A DNA stretch of 13,324 nucleotides from Anthropogastromicrobium sp963604075. Lineage in GTDB: Bacteria; Bacillota; Clostridia; Lachnospirales; Lachnospiraceae. The position numbers and the translations under genes are program-made. The stretch spans positions 1-13,324 of the forward strand of contig CAVCPW010000116.1 of the NCBI GenBank assembly GCA_963604075.1, in the 5' to 3' direction. Shown piece after piece: positions 1-6,024 of this stretch. The notes beneath the pieces are model-generated. The model was not told the origin of the DNA. It did no database searches and saw only the letters and a list, made by a program, of their open reading frames with translations. How positions within the stretch are numbered: position 1 is the stretch's first letter; the number at the start of each line of letters is the position of its first letter.

Positions 1-1006
1 CGTAAGACTGGCAGTCCATCAGATCCTGATAACTTACAACCTCGGCACGGATAAAGCCTCTCTCAAAATCGGAGTGAATCTTTCCGGCAGCCTGCGGTGC
101 CTTAGTTCCCTTGGTGATGGTCCATGCTCTCGATTCATCTGGACCGGATGTAAGATAGCTGATCAGACCAAGCAGAGAGTAGCTTGCAGAAATCAGTTTG
201 TCAAGACCGGATTTCTCAAGCCCAAGATCCTCTAAGAACATCTTCTTCTCATCATCGTCCAGCTCAGAAATCTCAGCTTCAATCTCAGCACAGATAACAA
301 ATACTTCACTGCCTTCTTTTGCGGCAAACTCGCGGACAGCGGCAACGTGCGGATTGGATGCGCCATCATCAGCAAGATCATCCTCAGATACATTTGCAGC
401 GTAGATAACCGGCTTGCTGGTTAAGAGGTTCAGGCTTGCGATAAAAGCGGCCTCATCCTCATCATCCGGCTCAACGGTTTTTGCCTGACGGCCTTCCTCT
501 AAAGCAGTCATCAGCTTCTTTAAGGTGACAAGCTCTTTTGCAAGGCTCTTGTCGTTCATTGCACTTCTGGTTGTCTTTGCGATACGGCGCTCAAGAACTT
601 CCTGATCGGCAAAAATCAGCTCTAACTCAATGGTCTCGATGTCATCAACCGGGTCAATGTGACCGTTTACATGGATGATATTGGAATTTTCAAAGCAGCG
701 GACAACGTGTACGATTGCGTCAACCTCACGAATGTTTGCAAGAAACTGGTTTCCAAGTCCCTCGCCCTTGGATGCGCCCTTAACAAGGCCTGCAATATCA
801 ACGAACTCGACAACAGCTGGTGTCACCTTTGCAGAGTTATACAGTTCACCGAGCTTTTTAATACGCTCATCCGGAACTGGAACGATACCTACGTTTGGGT
901 CGATGGTGCAGAATGGATAGTTTGCAGACTCAGCACCTGCTTTTGTCAGGGAATTAAATAAAGTACTCTTGCCGACGTTCGGCAAGCCTACGATTCCTAA
1001 TTTCAT
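1..1006 (-). CDS. ychF: YchF, redox-regulated P-loop ATPase (Obg/HflX-class), 5' part
   Basis: The reverse strand from the ATG at 1006 reads 335 codons without a stop and leaves the window, so about 30 C-terminal residues are missing compared with the usual length of about 365. The P-loop GLPNVGKS is at residues 7-14, the G3 motif DIAGLVKGASKGEG starts near 70, and NVSE sits at about 205-208 where most GTPases carry NKxD. NxxE in place of NKxD is a family trait linked to ATP preference over GTP. The region from about residue 280 is the start of the C-terminal TGS domain. YchF binds ribosomes and is linked to oxidative stress control; that role is family knowledge, not visible here. The start is supported by AGGAAGGA about 8 nt upstream on the reverse strand. 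The gene is divergent from the division cluster and shares no transcript with it. Confidence 0.96.
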   Translation of the reverse strand, partial: MKLGIVGLPNVGKSTLFNSLTKAGAESANYPFCTIDPNVGIVPVPDERIKKLGELYNSAKVTPAVVEFVDIAGLVKGASKGEGLGNQFLANIREVDAIVHVVRCFENSNIIHVNGHIDPVDDIETIELELIFADQEVLERRIAKTTRSAMNDKSLAKELVTLKKLMTALEEGRQAKTVEPDDEDEAAFIASLNLLTSKPVIYAANVSEDDLADDGASNPHVAAVREFAAKEGSEVFVICAEIEAEISELDDDEKKMFLEDLGLEKSGLDKLISASYSLLGLISYLTSGPDESRAWTITKGTKAPQAAGKIHSDFERGFIRAEVVSYQDLMDCQSY

Positions 1007-1023
1007 AGTAAAGATCCTTCCTG

Positions 1024-1055
1024 TCTGGCTGAAATGTTGTATTGGGGCAGCCAGA
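1024..1055 (-). promoter_or_regulatory. Stem-loop in the ychF 5' leader
   Basis: TCTGGCTG (1024-1031) and CAGCCAGA (1048-1055) are a perfect 8-bp inverted repeat with a 16-nt loop. On the ychF strand the stem ends a few bases before the ribosome binding site at about 1012-1021. It could affect ychF translation or mRNA stability. No T-run follows, so it is not a terminator. Function is inferred from position only. Confidence 0.35.
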
Positions 1056-1058
1056 GCT

Positions 1059-1087
1059 TTTACATAATGATAAGTAAATCTTATTTT
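1059..1087 (+). promoter_or_regulatory. Weak promoter candidate upstream of the structured element
   Basis: TTTACA (1059-1064) and TATTTT (1082-1087) are separated by 17 nt, matching sigma-A hexamers at 5/6 and 4/6. The predicted start at about 1092-1095 coincides with the first base of the outer stem of the folded element that follows. The region is AT-rich, so chance matches are likely; the position is what makes it worth recording. Confidence 0.3.
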
Positions 1088-1207
1088 AACAAAATCAAGT
1101 AAGTCCTCTGCTTCAATTGCGAGAAGCAATAAGCAGTGGGTGGGGACTTGCTTGTATCAGGAGGCGTGTAAGCGCCTTCTGATAAACTGCGGAGCAGTTA
1201 TTTGGTT

Positions 1208-1250
1208 ATGAGCAAGTAGCAAAGCGGATTGCGAATATCCGCTTGACTGC
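1208..1250 (+). repeat. Dispersed intergenic repeat, copy 1
   Basis: The 32 nt at 1208-1239 match 11979-12010 at 30 of 32 positions, and both copies continue into TTGACTG. Copy 1 keeps the perfect AAGCGGAT/ATCCGCTT hairpin. It forms the 3' part of the larger folded element at 1092-1257. Confidence 0.75.
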
Positions 1251-1283
1251 TTGATTTCACCATAATTTCAGCACGAAAGCCGA

Positions 1284-1313
1284 AGTGATTGGCGAAAGTC
1301 TGATCATTTTTTT
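1284..1313 (+). terminator. Terminator-like stem with GAAA tetraloop
   Basis: AGTGATT pairs with GATCATT and an inner GGC pairs with GTC across a GAAA loop, giving about 10 pairs with three G-T wobbles and one bulged T. A T-run (1307-1313) follows. The stem is weak in GC but has terminator geometry on the plus strand, in a place where no protein gene needs terminating. Confidence 0.4.
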
Positions 1314-1375
1314 ATTCTATCATATTAAAAACAGAAATACAACTGTTTCTGTCGCAAGAAATTCTGAAAAGGGTC

Positions 1376-1404
1376 TTGTCAATTTGTATAAACTAGGATA
1401 GAAT
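1376..1404 (+). promoter_or_regulatory. Sigma-A promoter of the dcw operon (rsmH-ftsL-PBP)
   Basis: TTGTCA (1376-1381), a 17-nt spacer and TAGAAT (1399-1404), each 5/6 to consensus. Predicted start is about 1411, giving a long leader of about 284 nt before rsmH. A second TATAAT at 1411-1416 lacks a well-spaced -35. In relatives mraZ usually fills the space between promoter and rsmH; here there is no mraZ. Confidence 0.7.
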
Positions 1405-1509
1405 AGGTTCTATAATCAGAGACAGATTGAAAGTCGAAAAGTTAAAAAAGCAAGCTTCAGTCTTGTTTTTGGTCTGCTATTAATTTGATAAAAATGACGG
1501 GGAGAGAAT

Positions 1510-1734
1510 ATGGTTCTTATGACGAAAAGAAAGGGGACCATGTTTTTTGCTACGTTTTTTGCCAAAACAAATTGGCTACCATGCACAAAGAACAATGTTA
1601 TCATGATAGAGAGCGTCATTTCTGTGACCGGTATTTTGGGAATACTGTTGGCGGAAATGTATGTGGATGAGGCATTGAAAGAAAAAGGAGAAGTATGGAA
1701 TTTGTTCATAAATCAATATTGCTGGATGAGGTGA
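1510..1734 (+). CDS. Possible 74-codon leader ORF overlapping the rsmH start
   Basis: An ATG at 1510 follows GGGGAG by 5 nt, and the frame stays open for 74 codons, ending 40 nt inside rsmH in another frame. The predicted peptide is basic at the start, hydrophobic in the middle (around residues 33-47) and ends in a short charged stretch. It resembles no family I know and is not a recognisable mraZ remnant. It could be a translated leader coupled to rsmH, or chance. I recorded it because it lies in the otherwise unexplained 284-nt leader and has a plausible ribosome binding site. I think it is more likely spurious than real. Confidence 0.18.
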   Translation: MVLMTKRKGTMFFATFFAKTNWLPCTKNNVIMIESVISVTGILGILLAEMYVDEALKEKGEVWNLFINQYCWMR

Positions 1735-2630
1735 TTGAAAATCTGAACATTCACGAGGATGGCTGTTATGTGGACGGAACGCTTGGCGGTGCCGGCCATT
1801 CCTTTTCAGTCTGTTCTCATCTGGGAGAGGGTGGAAGACTTGTCGGTATCGATCAAGATGCGGATGCAATCAAAGCAGCTACCAAGCGCCTTGAGCCGTA
1901 TCAGGACAAAGTAAGCATTGTGCGAAATAACTATGTGAACTTTGACACCGTTTTGGATGAACTTGGGATTGGTCAGGTAAATGGTATTCTGTTGGATCTT
2001 GGCGTTTCTTCCTATCAGCTTGATGAAGCTTCGCGTGGCTTTACGTACCGTGAGGATGTACCGCTTGATATGCGCATGGATCAGCGAAATCCAAAGACAG
2101 CCGCAAACATTGTCAACGAGTACAGTGAGATGGAGCTGTATCGCATGATACGCGATTATGGCGAGGATCGTTTTGCAAAAAATATTGCGAAGCATATCGT
2201 GCGCGCACGTGAGAAAAAGCCGATTGAAACTACCGGTGAGCTGTGCGAGATCATCAAGGCAGCAATTCCGGCAAAGATGCGTGCCGGAACCGGTCATCCG
2301 GCAAAACAGACTTTTCAGGCACTTCGCATTGAATTAAATCATGAACTGGATGTGCTGACACAGTCGATTGATCGCATGATTGATCGATTGGTACCGGGTG
2401 GACGTCTTTGTATTATCACATTTCATTCATTGGAAGATCGCATTGTCAAAACAAGATTTCGAACCAATGAAAATCCATGCATCTGCCCGCCGGGATTTCC
2501 GGTTTGTGTGTGCGGACGTGTTTCAAAGGGAAAGGTGATCACTAGAAAGCCGATTTTGCCGTCTGAACAGGAGATGGAGGAAAACAGTCGCTCGAAGAGC
2601 GCAAAACTGCGCGTCTTTGAAAAGGCGTAA
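1695..2630 (+). CDS. rsmH: 16S rRNA (cytosine(1402)-N(4))-methyltransferase RsmH
   Basis: The product is 311 residues, the normal length of this SAM-dependent enzyme, which methylates N4 of C1402 in the decoding centre of 16S rRNA. The N-terminus, with HKSILLDEVIENL, is typical. The SAM-binding motif VDGTLGGAGHS is at 26-36, LDLGVSS at about 100-106, and GGRLCIITFHSLEDR lies in the C-terminal third. A Cys-rich segment (CICPPGFPVCVCG) near residue 262 and the final SKSAKLRVFEK are typical of Firmicutes members. The ATG at 1695 follows AAGGAG with a 4-nt gap. It is the first recognised gene of the division cluster, and ftsL begins 27 nt after it. The preceding mraZ seen in most relatives is absent. 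Confidence 0.97.
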   Translation: MEFVHKSILLDEVIENLNIHEDGCYVDGTLGGAGHSFSVCSHLGEGGRLVGIDQDADAIKAATKRLEPYQDKVSIVRNNYVNFDTVLDELGIGQVNGILLDLGVSSYQLDEASRGFTYREDVPLDMRMDQRNPKTAANIVNEYSEMELYRMIRDYGEDRFAKNIAKHIVRAREKKPIETTGELCEIIKAAIPAKMRAGTGHPAKQTFQALRIELNHELDVLTQSIDRMIDRLVPGGRLCIITFHSLEDRIVKTRFRTNENPCICPPGFPVCVCGRVSKGKVITRKPILPSEQEMEENSRSKSAKLRVFEKA

Positions 2631-2657
2631 GATTATTATATAGAAAGGACTGGAGTC

Positions 2658-3173
2658 ATGCAGAAAGGGAAACCGAAAAATGCATACCGTGAGCAAGAAG
2701 CCGTAGGCGGAACCTATGCAGACAAACGGGTGCCGGAACTCGAACGGCAGCGTCAGGCACGTATTAGAAGACTCCAGGAACTGGAGCGTCAGCAAATTCA
2801 ACTGCATAAACAGCGGTTGATCAATGGTGTTCTTATACGGCGGCGTAATTCAAGGGCATATGATATTCCGACCATGCTGGCGGCATTGTTTACCGCAGGG
2901 CTTTTGCTTGTAATGTCGCTGATTTATGTGGGGAGGAATGCAGATCTGAATGCAAGTAACAAGAAGGTGGCATCTTTGAAAAAGGAGTATGAGCAGCTTA
3001 AGACGGATAATGATAACCGGGAAGAGCAGCTCAATGCGTCTATAGATGCTCAGGTAATTTACGTGACAGCGACCGAGCGGCTTGGTATGAGCTATCCGGA
3101 AAAGCATCAGGTAATCACCTATCACAAAACAGAAAGTGGGTACGTTGCACAATATGAAAACATTCCGCAGTGA
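2658..3173 (+). CDS. ftsL: Cell division protein FtsL (septum formation initiator-like)
   Basis: The product is a 171-residue bitopic membrane protein. The cytoplasmic N-terminus is long and charged, with a heptad-like stretch at about 27-55. It is followed by a single membrane segment at about 72-92, then a predicted periplasm-side coiled coil at about 97-127. The end carries the FtsL-type signature ATERLGMSYPEKHQVITY (137-154). FtsL pairs with DivIC/FtsB and FtsQ/DivIB and activates the septal synthase. The sequence is poorly conserved across species, so the call rests on topology, the LGM-P motif and position between rsmH and the PBP. AAAGGA lies 9 nt before the ATG. The coding end overlaps the PBP start, which suggests translational coupling. 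Confidence 0.88.
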   Translation: MQKGKPKNAYREQEAVGGTYADKRVPELERQRQARIRRLQELERQQIQLHKQRLINGVLIRRRNSRAYDIPTMLAALFTAGLLLVMSLIYVGRNADLNASNKKVASLKKEYEQLKTDNDNREEQLNASIDAQVIYVTATERLGMSYPEKHQVITYHKTESGYVAQYENIPQ

Positions 3174-5817
3174 CAGCAAAACAGAAGAGAATAATAATAC
3201 AGAAACCGAAAAAAGCAGCAAAACAGAAAATAAGAATCAGAAAAAGAAGAGAAAGAAAAAGTCGCCAAAGAAGGTGTACAATGATAAGGCAAAAAAGGAT
3301 ACCGGAAAGCTGGCAAGCCGCATCAACCTCAGAATGAAGATCGTTTCCGGGGGTGTCGCGGCTTGTATGACTTTATTGGTTGTATACGTTGGTGTGCGTT
3401 CTGTGACGACAAATGAGGAGTACGAACGAAAGGCACTTAGTCAGATGAACTATAGCAGTTCAACACTGGTGGCAAAATCAGGCGAAATTTATGATTCTAA
3501 TATGACACCAATTGCAGTCAGCAACCGAGTTTACATTCTGATTCTTGACCCTAAGGTAATTCTTGAGACAGAAGAAATTTCCGGACATGAGGGAACACTT
3601 GATGCAACGGTGCAGGCAATTGCTCAGTGCTTTGATCTGGATGCAGACGAAATAAAGAATACTATTATGGAGTCAGCAGATAAAAGCTATTTGCGCTATG
3701 TGCCGGAAGGCTCGAGCAGCAAGAAATATTTGGTGACAGAGGAACAGAAGACAGCTTTCGATGCACTTGAGGCAGAAATAAATGGTACAGCAGGAACAAA
3801 GACTTCAACAACTGCGGCAGAAGAAAATTCTGATGAATCAAATGTAGATGAATCGGAAATTGCAGCAGAAGTGACATCAGTAGCGTCTGATGCCACCACA
3901 GCGGAGGATGACGAGACGAGTGGTGCGGAAGTTGTCGGTGTGTGGTTTGAGACTGAATATCAGCGCTATTATCCATATGGCGACCTGGCAAGTAAGGTTA
4001 TCGGTTTTACAACAAAGGATAGTACTGATGGTATCTGGGGACTGGAACGCTATTATAATGATGAACTTCGCGGAACAAATGGCCGAAGCTATAGCTACAT
4101 TGACAGTAACGAAAATCTGATCAGTGAGGTCATTGAGCCGACTGATGGATATTCTCTTGTATCGACAATTGACATGAATCTCACAAAGATTCTAAGCGAC
4201 ACCGTAAAAGAATGGATCAATGAGACTGATGAAAATGGTGAAAAAGTTCGAACAGCAAAGAGCTATAGCATTCTTGCGATGGATCCTAATACCGGTGCGG
4301 TTAAGGCAATGGTGACTAGTACAGATTACGATCTGAATAATCCGAGTGATCTGAGCAGTTTTTATACAGATGAGGAATTGGCTACATTCGCGGATAATGA
4401 AAAAAAGTCCGAGGAGTACGACACGTATCTGGAGAAGGAACAGGAAAAAATGACATCTGCAGATTCTGATGGTGAGGATTCAACCGATACTGCGGCAGAC
4501 ACTCTCGAGATTGCAATGGCATCGCCATATGCTTCCTATCTGTCTGAGGATGGCACATGGGATCATGAAAATTTTCCGACAACGACTGATGTACAGAATG
4601 AGATTTGGCGAAATGGCATTATAAGCAATTCCTTTGAGCCTGGTTCTACAGGAAAGGTTCTTACCTATGCAGCAGCGATCGAGGAAGGATTGATTACGGA
4701 AGACACACTGTTTGATGACAGTGAGGGTTACTTGAACATTGGAAGAACTATGGTTAAGTGTCATAACTATGCGACAGGTGGCTGCGGAATTATCACGGCA
4801 AAGAATGCACTTGCTCAGTCGTGTAATGTGGCCTTTATGGAAATAGGAAAGTTGCTTGGACCAGAGACATTTGTGAAGTATCAGCAGCTTCATAATTTTG
4901 GTCAGAAGACTGGAATCGACCTTCCGGGAGAGGCTAGCTGTGAGGGACTTTTGTATACGGCAGATCAGCTTGGTGAGCTTGAGTTGGCAACGAGTGCATT
5001 TGGTCAGTGCTACAATGTAACGATGATTCAGATGGCAGCGGCCTTTTGTGCTGATATCAATGGTGGCTATTATTACAAGCCATATACAGTTGAAAGTATT
5101 CTTGATCAGGATGGAAATGTAGTTGAAACAGTTACGCCAACACTTGTCCGTCAGGTAATCAGTGAGGGAACCAGCGCAACAGTGCGCAAAGCACTTGAGT
5201 ATGCGGTTACCGATGGAACTGTTTATGGTGTGCAGGTAGCAGACCGTGAAAAAGGTATCAAGATGGATGGCTATGACTTCGGTGGAAAGACCGGAACCGC
5301 ACAGAAGCTGCCTCGTTCAGAGAATAAATATGTCATTTCGGTAATTTCAGCAGCACCAATGAGTTCTCCACAGTTGGTTTTGTATGTTGTTGTCGATGAG
5401 TATGAGGGAAATGATGAGGATGGAAGTGCACCTGTACAGTATCTGTCCGGTCGTTTATGGTATGCGATTAAGGATTATATCGGACTGTATTCCGAACTTG
5501 ATGCTGATGTGAACAGCTATGATTGGACAGAATCAGCCGAAAATGACAGCATGAATGGAGAGCAGATCTTTAGTGACTCCGAGGGTGATTCTACAGCACT
5601 TCCGGTACCGCCGGTAGCCGGAGCAACGGAAGAAACGGACTCAGCAGTGGAAAATCAGGATGACGATATTATTGATCCTGAAGATGCACTTGTTGATCCT
5701 GCTGATGAAAATCAGGCAGCAGGAGATGCAAATCAAGCGGCAGGAGATGCAAACCAGGCAGCAGGAGATGCTAACCAAGATGGTGCGGCGGATCCGGCAC
5801 AGGATGCACAGCAATAA
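3154..5817 (+). CDS. ftsI: Class B penicillin-binding protein, FtsI/PBP2B-type septal transpeptidase
   Basis: This is a septal peptidoglycan cross-linking enzyme. With the ATG at 3154 it has 887 residues, much longer than FtsI (about 580) or SpoVD (about 640). The Lys-rich cytoplasmic tail covers about 1-60 and the membrane anchor about 62-84. The dimerisation domain starts near MNYSSSTLVAKSGEIYD. The transpeptidase domain carries all three catalytic motifs: STGK with Ser498, SCN at 556-558 and KTG at 712-714. The extra length comes from acidic Ser/Thr/Asp/Glu-rich inserts at about 210-259 and 415-449 and a disordered acidic tail from about 790, which ends in NQAAGDA repeats. No PASTA domain is visible. 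An upstream in-frame GTG at 3136 would add six residues; neither start has a good ribosome binding site, and the 20-nt overlap with ftsL implies coupling. FtsI is preferred over SpoVD because of the position after ftsL. Confidence 0.92.
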   Translation: MKTFRSDSKTEENNNTETEKSSKTENKNQKKKRKKKSPKKVYNDKAKKDTGKLASRINLRMKIVSGGVAACMTLLVVYVGVRSVTTNEEYERKALSQMNYSSSTLVAKSGEIYDSNMTPIAVSNRVYILILDPKVILETEEISGHEGTLDATVQAIAQCFDLDADEIKNTIMESADKSYLRYVPEGSSSKKYLVTEEQKTAFDALEAEINGTAGTKTSTTAAEENSDESNVDESEIAAEVTSVASDATTAEDDETSGAEVVGVWFETEYQRYYPYGDLASKVIGFTTKDSTDGIWGLERYYNDELRGTNGRSYSYIDSNENLISEVIEPTDGYSLVSTIDMNLTKILSDTVKEWINETDENGEKVRTAKSYSILAMDPNTGAVKAMVTSTDYDLNNPSDLSSFYTDEELATFADNEKKSEEYDTYLEKEQEKMTSADSDGEDSTDTAADTLEIAMASPYASYLSEDGTWDHENFPTTTDVQNEIWRNGIISNSFEPGSTGKVLTYAAAIEEGLITEDTLFDDSEGYLNIGRTMVKCHNYATGGCGIITAKNALAQSCNVAFMEIGKLLGPETFVKYQQLHNFGQKTGIDLPGEASCEGLLYTADQLGELELATSAFGQCYNVTMIQMAAAFCADINGGYYYKPYTVESILDQDGNVVETVTPTLVRQVISEGTSATVRKALEYAVTDGTVYGVQVADREKGIKMDGYDFGGKTGTAQKLPRSENKYVISVISAAPMSSPQLVLYVVVDEYEGNDEDGSAPVQYLSGRLWYAIKDYIGLYSELDADVNSYDWTESAENDSMNGEQIFSDSEGDSTALPVPPVAGATEETDSAVENQDDDIIDPEDALVDPADENQAAGDANQAAGDANQAAGDANQDGAADPAQDAQQ
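5710..5772 (+). repeat. Three in-frame 21-bp tandem repeats (NQAAGDA) in the PBP tail
   Basis: Units lie at 5710-5730, 5731-5751 and 5752-5772, each encoding NQAAGDA, with a degenerate fourth unit (NQDGAAD) after them. Units differ only at a few third codon positions (CAG/CAA, GCA/GCG, AAT/AAC), so the repeat is probably recent or under amino-acid selection. It sits in the disordered C-terminal tail, outside the catalytic domain. Confidence 0.9.
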
Positions 5818-5904
5818 AGAAGAATAATAAATATATAGAAAAGAATCTTGAATTACTAGGGGCACGGTTGAGGAACTGCATGCAAAAAGATTTTTGAAAA
5901 TATA

Positions 5905-5934
5905 TTGCCATACCTTAATTTGTAGTGTTATACT
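5905..5934 (+). promoter_or_regulatory. Sigma-A promoter for murD-ftsQ
   Basis: TTGCCA (5905-5910), an 18-nt spacer and TATACT (5929-5934), each 5/6 to consensus. The predicted start is about 5941, leaving a leader of about 84 nt before murD. It stands in the 207-nt gap after the PBP gene, where no convincing terminator is visible, so read-through from upstream is also likely. Confidence 0.65.
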
Positions 5935-5961
5935 CACCATGAGAAAAAAATTACATGGTGA
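5934..5961 (+). promoter_or_regulatory. Perfect palindrome overlapping the -10 and start of the murD promoter
   Basis: TCACCATG (5934-5941) and CATGGTGA (5954-5961) are perfect 8-bp inverted arms around a 12-nt A-rich centre. The left arm begins at the last base of the -10 hexamer and the arms are two DNA turns apart (20 nt), the geometry of a dimeric repressor site. As RNA only part of the left arm would be transcribed, so a DNA operator is favoured over a hairpin. The regulator is unknown. Confidence 0.5.
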
Positions 5962-6024
5962 AGCAATTTACAAAAGCGGTTCGACGATTGTTTTGTCGAC
6001 GTTTGACAGAAAGGTGAAAATATT

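Larger units (their letters stand above)
1092..1313 (+). ncRNA. Candidate structured RNA or palindromic repeat element with terminator-like tail
   Basis: Several nested stems can be drawn by hand. P1, the outer stem, is 1092-1105 with 1245-1257: 13 pairs, one bulged A and one wobble. P2 is 1108-1113 plus 1116-1120 with 1126-1136, 11 pairs and a 2-nt bulge. P3 is 1146-1152 with 1211-1217, and it encloses P4 (1155-1166 with 1173-1184, 12 pairs with one wobble) and P5 (1185-1190 with 1194-1199, 6 pairs, GGA loop). P6 is a perfect 8-bp stem, 1222-1229 with 1237-1244, abutting the closing arm of P1. A further stem with a GAAA tetraloop and T-run follows at 1284-1313. No ORF spans it. A partial copy of the P3-P6 part lies at 11979-12018, which fits a dispersed repeat as well as an RNA. 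I do not recognise a named RNA family. The strand is chosen only from the terminator-like end. Confidence 0.4.

Noticed and set aside
1137..1146. GTGGGTGGGG as a T-box core or MraZ-type TGGG box
   Set aside because: It lacks the rest of the T-box consensus and the regular spacing of MraZ boxes, and lies about 240 bases upstream of the operon promoter.
1510..1694. Degenerate mraZ remnant before rsmH
   Set aside because: No frame shows MraZ hallmarks, and the space is too short for the gene.
1416..1869. Antisense ORFs of 97 codons over the rsmH leader and start
   Set aside because: They overlap rsmH coding sequence, have no ribosome binding site or family resemblance, and have shadow-like composition.
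3136..3153. GTG at 3136 as the PBP start
   Set aside because: It has no Shine-Dalgarno and increases the overlap with ftsL; the ATG at 3154 is simpler, though both are weakly supported.
5880..5897. CAAAAAGATTTTTG as a terminator after the PBP gene
   Set aside because: The stem is all A-T apart from its closing pair, with a 2-nt loop, and no T-run follows; it would not terminate.
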